Assembly (NCBI RefSeq): GCF_021390155.1 | Contig: NZ_CP089985.1 | Coordinates: 5,907,501-5,971,500, forward strand | From: Pseudomonas sp. HN11 | GTDB lineage: Bacteria; Pseudomonadota; Gammaproteobacteria; Pseudomonadales; Pseudomonadaceae | Length of the DNA: 64,000 nucleotides | Reading direction: 5' to 3' | Shown: positions 1 to 9,517 of the stretch, in pieces | Numbering within the stretch: the stretch's first letter is position 1 | How the letters are laid out: each line of letters opens with the position of its first letter | Translations under genes and position numbers: made by a program | Notes under the pieces: model-generated | Told to the model about the DNA's origin: nothing | The model's input: the letters and a program-made list of their open reading frames with translations, nothing else | Databases searched by the model: none

Positions 1-100
1 GGCACCTCATCGAACGGATGAAGCCCATGCTAGGCAGGCAATGCGTCCCTGTTGTGGCAGAAAGGCAAAAGGGAGTGATAGTGGTATTGGTGGATTTTGG

Positions 101-964
101 TTAAAGCGGCGACATTTCCTGCGCCAACCCCAGAAATGCCGCCGGCAACCGCGCGCCTTTGCGCTCCTTGAGGCAGTAAAGATACTCGGGAATCTGCGGC
201 GCATTCTCGAAGGTCAGCACCCGCAATTGCGGATCGTGTGGCACTTCCTGCCGCGCAATGATGCTGATGCCAATGTTGCGCAGCACCGCCTCACGGATCG
301 ACTCGCGGCTGCCGATTTCCAGCAGAGGACCGTAGCTCACGTTGGCGCTTTGCAAGAGTTCTTCAGTCAGGCGTCGTGTGGTGGAACCGGCTTCGCGCAT
401 CAACAAGGTGTGCCCGGCCAAAGCACTCAGCGGCACATGATCCAGCTTGGCCAGCGGATGATTGCGATGCACCGCCAGCACCAGCGGGTCGGTGCCCAGC
501 ACACGGCGAATCAGACGCGGGTCTTCCAGCAGTTGCGAGGACGCGGCGACATCGACGCGGTAGTCGTCCAAGGCTTCAAGCACTTGTTGGGAGTTGCCGA
601 TTTCCACCGAGACCTCCACCTGCGGCAAGCGTTCGCGAAAGGCTTTGACCAGGTCGAGGATGTAGTAAGGCGCTGTGGCGGCAATCCTCAATGCACCCTG
701 GACCTGGCCACTGTTGCGCAGGAAAAACTCGATATCCGCCTCTTGCTGCAACAGCTCCTTGACCATTGGCAGCAGGCGCGCGCCCTCGTCGCTGACGGTG
801 AGGCGGCGGCCGCCGCGGTAGAACAACTCGACGCCGTACTGGCTTTCCAGGTTACGAATTTGCGTGGTGACCGTGGGTTGGCTCAGGCCGAGCTTTTTCG
901 CCGCCTGGGTGATGCTGCCCAGGCGGGCGACCATGAAAAACGCCTTCAACTCGGCACTCAGCAC
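101..964 (-). CDS. LysR family transcriptional regulator
   Basis: A 287-residue LysR-type regulator. The N-terminal winged helix-turn-helix spans about residues 4-62 (ITQAAKKLGLSQPTVTTQIR is the recognition region), followed by a two-lobed effector-binding domain to the C-terminus. I chose the GTG start at 964 because GAGGG lies just upstream and no in-frame ATG sits near it. The start is only 16 bp after the cadA stop codon, so the gene is probably co-transcribed with cadA. LysR genes usually face their target, so sitting downstream of a MerR-controlled ATPase is unusual. Effector and targets are unknown. Confidence 0.9.
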   Translation of the reverse strand: MLSAELKAFFMVARLGSITQAAKKLGLSQPTVTTQIRNLESQYGVELFYRGGRRLTVSDEGARLLPMVKELLQQEADIEFFLRNSGQVQGALRIAATAPYYILDLVKAFRERLPQVEVSVEIGNSQQVLEALDDYRVDVAASSQLLEDPRLIRRVLGTDPLVLAVHRNHPLAKLDHVPLSALAGHTLLMREAGSTTRRLTEELLQSANVSYGPLLEIGSRESIREAVLRNIGISIIARQEVPHDPQLRVLTFENAPQIPEYLYCLKERKGARLPAAFLGLAQEMSPL

Positions 965-980
965 ATCACCCTCACATCAA

Positions 981-3233
981 TTATTTGCGCAACAGGCGCA
1001 GGCCATTGAACACCACCAGCAGGGCCACGCCCATGTCGGCAAACACCGCCATCCACATGGTAGCCAGGCCCAGGAAAGTGACGATCAGGAAGATCGCCTT
1101 GATCACCAGCGCCAGGGCGATGTTCTGCTTGAGGATACTCGAGGTTTGCCGCGACAGACGAATGAATGCCGGAATCTTGCGTAAATCATCATCCATCAAC
1201 GCCACGTCAGCGGTCTCGATGGCGGTGTCGGTGCCGGCCGCAGCCATGGCAAAACCGATCTCGGCACGGGCCAACGCCGGGGCGTCGTTGATGCCGTCAC
1301 CGACCATGCCCACCCGATGGCCTTGGCCATAGAGAGTTTCGATGGCTTGCAGTTTGTCGGTCGGCAACAGGTCGCCCTGGGCTTGATCGATGCCGACCTG
1401 GGCGGCAATCGCCTGGGCGGTGTGGGTGTTGTCGCCAGTGAGCATCAGGGTCTTGATGCCCAGCTCGTGAAGGTGCGCGATGGCTTCTCGGCTGCTGTCC
1501 TTGACCGTGTCGGCCACGGCGAACAGTGCCAGCGGGCCGGACTTGTCGAGCAACAGCACCACGGACTTGCCCTGTTTTTCGAGGGCAAAGAGTTTTTCTT
1601 CCAGCTCCGGCGAGCACAGGCCCAGATCTTCCACCAGGCGGTGGTTGCCCAAGTGATAGGTGTCGCCGTTGATGTCGCCGCGCACGCCACGTCCGGCCAG
1701 AGCCTCGAAGTTGTCCACAACGTGGACCGGCAGGTTTTTATCCACAGCCGCATTGGCAATCGCCAGCGACACCGGGTGATCGGAACGCCCGGCCAGACTG
1801 GCGGCCAGGGCCGGCGCGCTGTCTGCGACGCTAGGGAACAGCGCCAGGTAATCGGTTTGCACCGGTTTGCCGTGGGTGATGGTGCCGGTCTTGTCGAGGG
1901 CCAGGTAGTCGAGCTTGTAACCACCCTCCAGGTACACGCCGCCCTTGATCAGGATACCTTTGCGCGCCGCCGCCGCGAGGCCGCTGACGATGGTCACCGG
2001 CGTGGAAATCACCAGCGCACACGGGCATGCCACCACCAGCAGTACCAGGGCGCGGTAGATCCAGTCGAACCAGGCGCCGGCCATGAACAATGGCGGAATC
2101 AGAGCCACGCCGAGGGCGAACAGGAACACCGCCGGGGTGTAGATCTTCGAGAAGCTGTCGACAAACCGCTGGGTCGGCGCCCGTGCGCCCTGAGCCTGCT
2201 CCACCGCATGAATGATGCGCGCCAGGGTGGAGTTATTGGCCGCAGCGGTGACTGCGTACTCCAGGGAACCGGCCTGGTTGATGGTGCCGGCGAAGACTTT
2301 ATCGCCCACGGTTTTCTCGATTGGCAGGCTTTCACCGGTGATCGGTGCCTGGTCGATGGTGGATTGGCCGGCAGTGACTTCACCGTCCAGGCCGATGCGC
2401 TCGCCGGGCTTTACCCGCACGATCGCACCCAACTCAATACTGTTGACCTCTTGTTCAGCCCACGAACCGTCGGCCTGCCGCACCGTGGCTTGTTCGGGCG
2501 TCATCTGCATCAAACCGCTGATGGCATTGCGTGCACGGTCCAGGGACTTGGCTTCGATCAACTCGGCCACGGTGAACAGGAACATCACCATAGCCGCCTC
2601 CGGCCACTGGCCAATCATAATCGCGCCAGTCACTGCGATGCTCATCAGGGCATTGATGTTCAGGTTGAGGTTTTTCAGGGCAATCCAGCCCTTTTTGTAA
2701 GTGGTGAGGCCGCCGCTGAGGATCGACACCAATGCCACCAGCGCGATCACCCACGTCGGTGCGGCATTGGTGAAATGCAGCACTTCGGCACCCAACGCGC
2801 CAACGCCAGACAATGCCAGTGGCCACCAGTGTTTCTTGGTGGGCGGCTCAGCAACCGGAGTGCCTTCTTCGACAGGATCAGCCCGCATCCCCAAGGATTT
2901 GATGGCCTCGATGATCGGCGCAGTGCTCGGCAAGTCATGGGTGACGCCCAGGATGCGGTTGATCAGGTTGAATTCCAGCTGCTGCACGCCGGCCAGCTTA
3001 CCCAGTTTGTTCTGGATCAGCGTTTGCTCGGTGGGGCAGTCCATGGCTTCGATGCGGAAGGTGCTCAGCCGCGAGCCGGCGGTAGGCGCCTCGCTCAGTT
3101 GCACCAGAGCGGGAGCCGGGGTACCGGAACAGCAGGAGCCGCCGTTGCCGTGGTCATGCACAGGCGTGAGTTTTTTCGGGCCATGATCGTGGTCGTGATC
3201 GTGTTTATGCGGGGTGTGGATGGAGTCGCTCAT
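981..3233 (-). CDS. cadA: Heavy-metal P1B-type ATPase (Cd/Zn/Pb efflux), CadA/ZntA family
   Basis: Inner-membrane ATPase of about 750 residues that exports Cd2+, Zn2+ or Pb2+ using ATP. Visible parts are a His-rich metal-binding start (HKHDHDHDHG, residues 9-18) with a CC pair at 34-35, one HMA-like domain at about 57-125, the TGES actuator motif at 299-302, the membrane CPC metal site at 403-405, the DKTGT phosphorylation site at 447-451, and a GDGINDAP hinge near the C-terminus. The HMA-like domain has MDCPTE in place of the usual CxxC motif, so metal capture probably relies on the His/Cys tail. I chose the ATG at 3233: an upstream in-frame extension to 3368 would run through the promoter and into cadR. 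It is divergent from cadR across a MerR-type operator. Confidence 0.95.
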   Translation of the reverse strand: MSDSIHTPHKHDHDHDHGPKKLTPVHDHGNGGSCCSGTPAPALVQLSEAPTAGSRLSTFRIEAMDCPTEQTLIQNKLGKLAGVQQLEFNLINRILGVTHDLPSTAPIIEAIKSLGMRADPVEEGTPVAEPPTKKHWWPLALSGVGALGAEVLHFTNAAPTWVIALVALVSILSGGLTTYKKGWIALKNLNLNINALMSIAVTGAIMIGQWPEAAMVMFLFTVAELIEAKSLDRARNAISGLMQMTPEQATVRQADGSWAEQEVNSIELGAIVRVKPGERIGLDGEVTAGQSTIDQAPITGESLPIEKTVGDKVFAGTINQAGSLEYAVTAAANNSTLARIIHAVEQAQGARAPTQRFVDSFSKIYTPAVFLFALGVALIPPLFMAGAWFDWIYRALVLLVVACPCALVISTPVTIVSGLAAAARKGILIKGGVYLEGGYKLDYLALDKTGTITHGKPVQTDYLALFPSVADSAPALAASLAGRSDHPVSLAIANAAVDKNLPVHVVDNFEALAGRGVRGDINGDTYHLGNHRLVEDLGLCSPELEEKLFALEKQGKSVVLLLDKSGPLALFAVADTVKDSSREAIAHLHELGIKTLMLTGDNTHTAQAIAAQVGIDQAQGDLLPTDKLQAIETLYGQGHRVGMVGDGINDAPALARAEIGFAMAAAGTDTAIETADVALMDDDLRKIPAFIRLSRQTSSILKQNIALALVIKAIFLIVTFLGLATMWMAVFADMGVALLVVFNGLRLLRK

Positions 3234-3270
3234 TCTGTCGCGTCCGTAAAGGTGCCTGTTGCCAAGTAAA

Positions 3271-3293
3271 GACCCTGTAGCCACTATAGGGTC
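3271..3293. promoter_or_regulatory. CadR/MerR-type operator in the cadA promoter
   Basis: A near-perfect 23-bp dyad, GACCCT-n-TAG....CTA-n-AGGGTC, lies between cadA and cadR. On the minus strand a TTGACC -35 hexamer overlaps its left edge and a TTTACT-like -10 follows after a long spacer of 19 bp. An overlong spacer filled by a dyad is the hallmark of promoters that MerR proteins activate by untwisting DNA. It should control cadA and autoregulate cadR. Confidence 0.85.
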
Positions 3294-3318
3294 AAGCACC
3301 CATTTGGAGATTGCTGCG

Positions 3319-3759
3319 ATGAAGATCGGTGAACTGGCCAAACTGACCGACTGCCCGGTGGAAACCATCCGTTACTACGAGAAGGAAGGTCTGCTGCCGC
3401 CCCCGGCTCGCACCGATGCCAACTACCGCGTGTACACGCAGGCGCATACAGAGCGGCTGGTCTTCATCCGCAACTGCCGCAGCCTGGACATGACCCTGGA
3501 AGAAATCCGCAGCCTGCTGGGCCTGCGCGACAGCCCCCAGGACCAGTGCGAAAACGTGAATGCGCTGATTGACGAGCACATTCACCATGTGAAGGCGCGG
3601 ATCGATGGGCTGTTGGCGTTGCAAGAGCAATTGCTGGACTTGCGCCAACGCTGTGGCGGCGGGCCCGAGTGCGGGATTCTGCAGCGGCTGGAAGTCAGCG
3701 GAAGTGTGGCAACCAGCGAGGCTGAGCCCTCGCATGTAGGGCGCAGCCACGGGCATTGA
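3319..3759 (+). CDS. cadR: MerR family Cd(II)/Pb(II)-responsive regulator CadR
   Basis: A 146-residue MerR regulator. The N-terminal HTH begins MKIGELAKLTDCPVETIRYY, then comes a dimerisation helix and a C-terminal metal-binding tail. Candidate metal ligands are the Cys in DQCENVN, the pair in CGGGPEC, and the His-rich end (HVGRSHGH) typical of CadR. I chose the ATG at 3319 because an extension to 3259 would cross the operator and add 20 unrelated residues. It is divergent from cadA and its stop abuts the convergent thyA stop (3759/3760). Confidence 0.93.
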   Translation: MKIGELAKLTDCPVETIRYYEKEGLLPPPARTDANYRVYTQAHTERLVFIRNCRSLDMTLEEIRSLLGLRDSPQDQCENVNALIDEHIHHVKARIDGLLALQEQLLDLRQRCGGGPECGILQRLEVSGSVATSEAEPSHVGRSHGH

Positions 3760-4593
3760 TCAGATGGCCACGTCGGCCTTGATGCTTGGGTCGGCGTCGT
3801 AACCGACGATTTCGAAGTCTTCGAACTTATAGTCGTAGATCGACGCAGGCTTGCGCTTGATCACCAGCTCCGGCAGCTTCTTCGGCGTGCGCGCCAGCTG
3901 GGTACGGATCTGTTCCATGTGGTTGCTGTAGGCATGGGTGTCACCGGTGGTGACGATGATCTCATGAGGGATCAGGTCGCACTGCTGGGCCAGCATATGG
4001 GTGAGCAAGGCCAGCGCGGCGGTGTTGTACGGAAGGCCGAGGAAGACGTCGGAGCTGCGGATATACAACTGCATCGACAGGTGACCATCGTGCACGAACG
4101 CCTGGTACAGCAGGTGGCACGGCGGCAGGGCCTGCTTGCCGTTGCGCGCGTTTTCCTGGGGGCTCTTGGTCTCGTCGGGCAGGTACTCGACGTTCCAGCC
4201 GTGGAACAGGATGCGGCGGCTGTTGGGGTTGGTCTTGAGCGTGTGGACCATGTAGTCGATCTGGTTGATCGTACCGCCATCCTTGGTCGGCCAGGCGGTC
4301 CACTGCTCGCCGTACACCGGCCCGAGGTCGCCATCTTCGGTGGCCCATTCATCCCAGATGCGCACGCCATTTTCATTCAGCCACTTGATGTTGGTGTTGC
4401 CGCTCAACATCCAGATCAACTCATTGGCGATGCTTTTGAAGTGAAGCTTCTTGGTGGTCAACAGCGGGAAGCCGTCGGCCAAGTTATGCCGATACTGACG
4501 GGCAAACACGGCCCTGGTGCCGGTGCCGGTGCGATCGCCCTTGGTCAATCCATTGGTCACGACGTCGTTCAGTAGTTCGAGATATTGCTTCAT
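3760..4593 (-). CDS. thyA: Thymidylate synthase
   Basis: Makes dTMP from dUMP with methylenetetrahydrofolate. The 277-residue protein has the RTGTGT phosphate loop at 21-26 and the catalytic Cys159 in LPPCHLLYQ. It is about 13 residues longer than the 264-residue E. coli enzyme, and the extra segment (about 140-153, rich in polar residues) sits just before the catalytic Cys. It lies downstream of lgt on the same strand with 51 bp between, a common order in proteobacteria (lgt-thyA). Confidence 0.97.
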   Translation of the reverse strand: MKQYLELLNDVVTNGLTKGDRTGTGTRAVFARQYRHNLADGFPLLTTKKLHFKSIANELIWMLSGNTNIKWLNENGVRIWDEWATEDGDLGPVYGEQWTAWPTKDGGTINQIDYMVHTLKTNPNSRRILFHGWNVEYLPDETKSPQENARNGKQALPPCHLLYQAFVHDGHLSMQLYIRSSDVFLGLPYNTAALALLTHMLAQQCDLIPHEIIVTTGDTHAYSNHMEQIRTQLARTPKKLPELVIKRKPASIYDYKFEDFEIVGYDADPSIKADVAI

Positions 4594-4614
4594 GTTGGTA
4601 CCCGTATCGTTGAA

Positions 4615-4636
4615 GCCCGGACCCTACGGTCCGGGC
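4615..4636. other. Hairpin between lgt and thyA
   Basis: A perfect stem of 9-10 bp (GCCCGGACC / GGTCCGGGC) with a short loop in the 51-bp gap between lgt and thyA. There is no T-tract after it on the minus strand, so it looks more like a processing or attenuation hairpin than a full terminator. Confidence 0.5.
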
Positions 4637-4644
4637 ATTCGAAT

Positions 4645-5457
4645 TTAAAGCGCGGTGTTCTTCAAAGGTTGCGGGCGATTGTATGCCCACCACAGCAGGC
4701 CCAGACCGCCAAGAATCATCGGCAGGCTGAGGATCTGTCCCATGGTCACCCAACCGAACGCCAGGTAGCCCAGTTGTGCATCCGGCACACGCACGAACTC
4801 GACGATAAAGCGGAAGATCCCATAGAACAACGCGAACATGCCCGACACCGCCATGGTCGGGCGCGGCTTGCGCGAGAAGATGTAAAGGATAAGGAACAGC
4901 GCCACGCCTTCCAATGCGAACTGATAAAGCTGCGACGGGTGGCGCGGCAGTTGCGCCGGGTCGCTGAACGGCGGGAATACCATGGCCCAGGGCACGTCGG
5001 TCGGCTTGCCCCACAGCTCGGCGTTGATGAAGTTGCCGATGCGCCCGGCGCCCAGGCCGATCGGTACCATTGGCGCAACGAAGTCCATCAGCTGGAAGAA
5101 CGATTTGCCATTGCGACGGCCGAACCACCACGCGGCGATCATCACGCCAATGAAACCACCGTGGAACGCCATGCCGCCCTTCCACACTTCGAAGATCAGC
5201 GTCGGGTTGGCAATGTACGCAGAAAGGTCGTAGAACAGCACATACCCCAGGCGTCCGCCGACAATCACCCCCATCGACAGCCAGAAAATCAGATCGGAGA
5301 GCTTCTCCTTGGTCCAGGTCGGGTCGAACCGGTTCAGGCGTCGAGAGGCCAGAAACCAGGCACCGCCGATGCCGATCAGGTACATCAACCCGTACCAGTG
5401 GATTTTCAGCGGACCGATGGCCAGGGCCACCGGGTCGATCTGCGGGTAAGGCAGCAT
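4645..5457 (-). CDS. lgt: Prolipoprotein diacylglyceryl transferase
   Basis: Inner-membrane enzyme that moves diacylglycerol from phosphatidylglycerol to the lipobox Cys of prolipoproteins. The 270-residue, multi-helix protein carries the Lgt signature: HGG at 99-101, then [15 protein letters not shown] at about 137-150 with the conserved Arg139, Asn142, Asn145 and Glu147. It starts at the ATG at 5457, follows the TauE/SafE gene by 64 bp, and precedes thyA. A single operon of these three genes is possible. Confidence 0.96.
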   Translation of the reverse strand: MLPYPQIDPVALAIGPLKIHWYGLMYLIGIGGAWFLASRRLNRFDPTWTKEKLSDLIFWLSMGVIVGGRLGYVLFYDLSAYIANPTLIFEVWKGGMAFHGGFIGVMIAAWWFGRRNGKSFFQLMDFVAPMVPIGLGAGRIGNFINAELWGKPTDVPWAMVFPPFSDPAQLPRHPSQLYQFALEGVALFLILYIFSRKPRPTMAVSGMFALFYGIFRFIVEFVRVPDAQLGYLAFGWVTMGQILSLPMILGGLGLLWWAYNRPQPLKNTAL

Positions 5458-5521
5458 TGCGACTCCTCGTTAAATCATTCGTTAGGCGAGCGGACCATGC
5501 CCGGACGCGATTAAGCCTGCA

Positions 5522-6304
5522 TTACAACAAAAAGTTTATGCCGACACAGAACAGCAATCCGGCGAACAACCGCTTGAGCAACCGCGGCGACAGCCGGTGC
5601 GCCAAGCGTGCGCCGAAGCGGGCAAACACCATACTGGTCAGGGCAATGCCCAGCAGTGCCGGCAAATACACGAACCCTAGACTATGAGCGGGCAACAACG
5701 GGTCATGCCAGCCCAGAATCATGAAACTTAATGCACTGGCCAGCGCAATCGGCAGGCCACACGCCGATGAAGTGGCGACCGCCTGTTGCATCGGCACGCT
5801 GCGCCAGGTCAAAAACGGTACGGTCAACGAACCGCCGCCAATCCCGAAAATCGCTGAGGCCCAGCCGATAAAGGTACCGGCGACGGTCAGGCCGAATTTG
5901 CCCGGCACCGTCCGGCTGGCTTTGGGCTTAACGTCCAGGGCCAGTTGCACGGCCACCAGCAAGGCAAATACGCCGATGATCTTTTGCAGGTGCGGACCGG
6001 AAATCGCCTCGGCGGTCAGTGCGCCAAAGCCTGCGCCGATCAGGATGCCCACGGTCATCCATACAAAGATCGGCCAACGCACCGCGCCCCGCCGGTGATG
6101 CTCGCGCACAGCGTTCACCGAGGTAAAGATGATGGTCGCCAGGGAGGTGCCTACGGCCAAGTGGGTCAGCACCTGCGGGTCGAAGCCCTGCAAGGTAAAG
6201 CTGAACACCAGCACCGGCACGATGATGATCCCGCCGCCCACGCCAAACAGCCCGGCGAGTACACCCGCACAGGCGCCGAGCAGCAAATACAGCAGAAATT
6301 CCAT
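5522..6304 (-). CDS. TauE/SafE family sulfite/anion exporter
   Basis: A 260-residue polytopic membrane protein (about eight helices) of the TauE/SafE (DUF81) family. It has the family's two-fold repeat with glycine-rich motifs GVGGGIIIVP near residue 21 and GIGGGSLTVPFL in the second half. Members export sulfite, sulfoacetate or other small organic anions. The substrate cannot be read from the sequence, and the neighbours (lgt, thyA) give no hint. Confidence 0.88.
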   Translation of the reverse strand: MEFLLYLLLGACAGVLAGLFGVGGGIIIVPVLVFSFTLQGFDPQVLTHLAVGTSLATIIFTSVNAVREHHRRGAVRWPIFVWMTVGILIGAGFGALTAEAISGPHLQKIIGVFALLVAVQLALDVKPKASRTVPGKFGLTVAGTFIGWASAIFGIGGGSLTVPFLTWRSVPMQQAVATSSACGLPIALASALSFMILGWHDPLLPAHSLGFVYLPALLGIALTSMVFARFGARLAHRLSPRLLKRLFAGLLFCVGINFLL

Positions 6305-6424
6305 GGGAGCCCCCGAACCAAGTCCGGCATGTTAACGGATGGAAGGCATGCGACCCAACTGGATACGATGGAACGCCTCGGCGTGAGTGGGTAGAGTGGC
6401 TAAAAACACAAAAGGGATCGCCTG

Positions 6425-7171
6425 ATGTGCCTGATTGTTTTCGCCTGGCGGCCGGGCCACGCCCAGCCGCTGATCGTCGCGGCCAACCGCGATGAGTTCT
6501 ACGCCCGTCCCAGCCTGCCGCTGGCACAATGGCTGGATGCGCCCGAGGTCTACGCCGGCCGCGATCAGGAAGCCGGCGGCACCTGGCTGGGGGTAAATGC
6601 AGAAGGGCGCTTTGCCGCGCTGACCAATATCCGCGACCCGCACCAGCCGCCGGCCCGCAAGTCCCGTGGCGAGTTGGTCGCACGCTTTCTCAACGGTTCG
6701 CTGCCGATTGAAGAGTATTTGTCCGACGTTAACGGCCGTTCGATTGAATATGCCGGATTCAACCTGCTGGTGGGCACGCGGGATGAACTGTGGCATTACA
6801 ACGCCAACCACACCGAGGCGACGCGATTGAAGGCCGGGGTGTATGGGTTGTCCAACGCCGGGCTGGATACGCCGTGGCCTAAATTGCTCAAGGCCAAAGC
6901 GGCGTTGAGCGCGGTGCTGGAAGATCCACAGCCGGAAGCCTTGTTGGGGATTTTGAGTGATCCGCAGACGGCACCGTTTGCGGACCTGCCGGATACCGGG
7001 GTGGGCTTGGCGACCGAGAGTTTGTTATCCAGCGTGTTTATTGCCAGCCCGAGTTATGGAACACGAGCGAGTACTGCGTTGATTGTGAATGCCGACGGGA
7101 CGCGGCGGATGGTGGAACGCAGTTTTGGCCCGCATGGTGGGCGGTTGGGCGATGTAGAGATCAAACTGTAG
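6425..7171 (+). CDS. NRDE (TANGO2-like) family protein
   Basis: A 248-residue NRDE protein, named for its N-terminal motif, here NRDE at residues 21-24. The conserved Cys2 (MCLIVFAW) would become N-terminal after Met removal, as in Ntn-type hydrolases. Eukaryotic TANGO2 relatives have been linked to heme trafficking; the bacterial role is not settled. AGGGA lies a few bases upstream of the ATG. It is monocistronic and convergent with ptsP. Confidence 0.85.
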   Translation: MCLIVFAWRPGHAQPLIVAANRDEFYARPSLPLAQWLDAPEVYAGRDQEAGGTWLGVNAEGRFAALTNIRDPHQPPARKSRGELVARFLNGSLPIEEYLSDVNGRSIEYAGFNLLVGTRDELWHYNANHTEATRLKAGVYGLSNAGLDTPWPKLLKAKAALSAVLEDPQPEALLGILSDPQTAPFADLPDTGVGLATESLLSSVFIASPSYGTRASTALIVNADGTRRMVERSFGPHGGRLGDVEIKL

Positions 7172-7197
7172 TGAGCGGGGCAAGCCCGCTCACTACA
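7167..7197. repeat. Short palindrome (REP-like, likely bidirectional terminator)
   Basis: An inverted repeat of 13-bp arms (TGTAGTGAGCGGG / CCCGCTCACTACA) between the convergent NRDE and ptsP genes. It overlaps the NRDE stop codon. It resembles a divergent single REP copy and can fold as a terminator for both genes. Confidence 0.65.
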
Positions 7198-7215
7198 AAA
7201 GTCCACCACCTGAAA

Positions 7216-9495
7216 TCAGAGGGTCTTCGCGGAGGCCGGGTTGATCATCCGAGTCAACCCAAGGTTCTTCAGCGCTAACTGCAACGAGCTGTGGATAACC
7301 TGCGGGTTGTCGATGGTCATCAACTCCGCCAACAAATCCTTGGCCATGCTCAGCTCCACCTGGCGCAGCATCCACTTCACCTTCGGCAAGTTGGTGGCGT
7401 TCATCGACAGGCTGTCAAAGCCCATTGCCATCAACAGCACCGCCGCCGCCGGGTCGCCGGCCATTTCACCGCAGATGCTCACCGGCTTGCCTTCGGCATG
7501 GGCGTCGCGCACCACGTGTTGCAGGGCTTGCAGCACCGCCGGGTGCAGGTAGTCATAGAGGTCGGCCACCCGTGGGTTGTTACGGTCCACGGCCAGCAGG
7601 TATTGGGTCAGGTCGTTGGAGCCCACCGACAGGAAGTCCACCTGCCGCGCCAGCTCCTTGGCCTGGTACACCGCCGCCGGGATTTCGATCATCACGCCAA
7701 TCGGCGGCATCGGTACGTCGGCGCCTTCGTCGCGCACTTCGCCCCAGGCGCGGTGAATCAGGTGCAACGCCTCTTCCAGCTCATGGGTGCCGGAGATCAT
7801 CGGCAGCAGGATGCGCAGGTTGTTCAGACCTTCGCTGGCTTTAAGCATGGCGCGGGTCTGTACGAGGAAAATTTCAGGATGGTCGAGGGTGACGCGAATG
7901 CCGCGCCAGCCGAGGAACGGGTTGTCCTCTTTAATCGGGAAATATGACAGTGACTTGTCGCCGCCAATGTCCAGGCTGCGCATGGTCACCGGCAACGGGT
8001 GGAAGGCCTGCAATTGCTCGCGATAAATCGCCAGTTGCTCCTTCTCACTCGGAAAACGCTGGTTGATCATGAATGGCACTTCGGTGCGGTACAGCCCCAC
8101 CCCCTCGGCGCCGCGCTGTTGTGCGCGAGCCACATCGGCGAGCAGGCCGGTGTTGACCAGCAGCGGCACTCGGTGGCCATCGGTGGTCACGCATGGCAGC
8201 TCGCGCAATGAGTCGAGTCCCAACGCCAGTTGCTTCTCTTCTTCCACCACCTCGGCGTATTGCTTGCGCAGGACTTCGCTGGGGTTGGTGAACACTTCAC
8301 CGCGATGGCCATCGACGATCATGTCGATGCCATCCACTTTGGAATACGGCAGGTCCACCAGGCCCATCACGGTCGGGATGCCCATGGCCCGGGCCAGAAT
8401 CGCGACGTGGGAGTTGCCCGAACCCAGTACCGACACCAGGCCGACCAGCTTGCCTTCCGGCACTTCGCCGAGCATGGTGGCCGTCAGCTCTTCACTGATC
8501 AGGATGGTGTTGTCGGGGTAGACCAGGTTGGTGGTACGGTCTTCCTGCAAGTAGGCCAGCAGACGGCGACCGAGGTCGCGCACATCCGAAGCGCGTTCGC
8601 GCAGGTAGGCGTCGTCCATCAGTTCGAAACGGTTGACGTGATCAGTGACCACCTGGCGCAGTGCGCCCTGGGCCCACTGCCCGGTCTTGATCACAGTCTT
8701 GACTTCGTTACCCAGCGACGCGTCGTCGAGCATCATCTGGTACACGTCGAACAGCGCGCGCTCTTCGGGGCGCAACTGGGTGGCCAGCTTGTTCGACAGG
8801 TTGCGCATGTCGGCGCGCACGCCTTCGAGGGCGGTCTTGAACAGTTTGATTTCAGCGTCGATGTCTTTGACGGTCTTGTCCGGCACCACATCCAGGTCCG
8901 CCGGCGGCAACATGACCACCGCCGTACCGACCGCCGCGCCCGGTGAGCCCGGCACGCCCACGAACTTGGCTTCCTGGATGCCCTTGCCCTCACGCCCCAG
9001 GCCGCGAATCGAGCCCGTGGCTTCGGCGTGGGCAATAACCCCGGCGAGCTGCGCGCTCATGGTCACGAGGAAGGCTTCTTCACCTTCGTCAAACTGGCGA
9101 CGTTCTTTTTGCTGGATGACCAACACGCCGACGACGCGGCGGTGGTGAATGATCGGTGCGCCGAGGAACGAGGCGTAACGCTCTTCGCCGGTTTCGGCAA
9201 AGTAGCGATAACGCGGGTGATCGGCCGCGTTTTCAAGGTTCAGGGGTTCTTCACGCGTCCCCACCAGGCCCACCAGACCTTCATTGGGCGCCATGCTGAC
9301 CTTGCCGATAGAGCGCTTGTTCAAGCCCTCGGTGGCCATCAGCACAAAACGGTTGGTCTCGGGGTCCAGCAGGTAAACCGAGCAGACCTGGCTGCCCATG
9401 GCCTCCTTGACGCGCAACACAATAATCCCCAACGCCGCCTTGAGATCCTTGGCGGAGTTAACTTCCTGGACGATCTTGCGCAGCGTATTGAGCAT
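7216..9495 (-). CDS. ptsP: PTS-Ntr enzyme I (phosphoenolpyruvate-protein phosphotransferase PtsP)
   Basis: First kinase of the nitrogen PTS, passing phosphate from PEP to NPr (PtsO) and then to PtsN. The 759-residue order is an N-terminal GAF domain (about 1-160), an enzyme-I N domain, a swivelling His domain with active-site His363 in SGNSHVAILAR, and a C-terminal PEP-binding TIM barrel ending with the GEMAGDP motif. It is directly downstream of rppH (22 bp), an order conserved in gamma-proteobacteria. The GAF domain separates it from sugar-type EI; it probably senses glutamine or nitrogen state. Confidence 0.96.
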   Translation of the reverse strand: MLNTLRKIVQEVNSAKDLKAALGIIVLRVKEAMGSQVCSVYLLDPETNRFVLMATEGLNKRSIGKVSMAPNEGLVGLVGTREEPLNLENAADHPRYRYFAETGEERYASFLGAPIIHHRRVVGVLVIQQKERRQFDEGEEAFLVTMSAQLAGVIAHAEATGSIRGLGREGKGIQEAKFVGVPGSPGAAVGTAVVMLPPADLDVVPDKTVKDIDAEIKLFKTALEGVRADMRNLSNKLATQLRPEERALFDVYQMMLDDASLGNEVKTVIKTGQWAQGALRQVVTDHVNRFELMDDAYLRERASDVRDLGRRLLAYLQEDRTTNLVYPDNTILISEELTATMLGEVPEGKLVGLVSVLGSGNSHVAILARAMGIPTVMGLVDLPYSKVDGIDMIVDGHRGEVFTNPSEVLRKQYAEVVEEEKQLALGLDSLRELPCVTTDGHRVPLLVNTGLLADVARAQQRGAEGVGLYRTEVPFMINQRFPSEKEQLAIYREQLQAFHPLPVTMRSLDIGGDKSLSYFPIKEDNPFLGWRGIRVTLDHPEIFLVQTRAMLKASEGLNNLRILLPMISGTHELEEALHLIHRAWGEVRDEGADVPMPPIGVMIEIPAAVYQAKELARQVDFLSVGSNDLTQYLLAVDRNNPRVADLYDYLHPAVLQALQHVVRDAHAEGKPVSICGEMAGDPAAAVLLMAMGFDSLSMNATNLPKVKWMLRQVELSMAKDLLAELMTIDNPQVIHSSLQLALKNLGLTRMINPASAKTL

Positions 9496-9517
9496 GGCTC
9501 GGGGTCGAACTCCGTCG

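Noticed and set aside
1317..3269. 650-residue plus-strand open frame
   Set aside because: It is antisense to cadA, whose P-type ATPase motifs are complete. High GC leaves long stop-free antisense frames.
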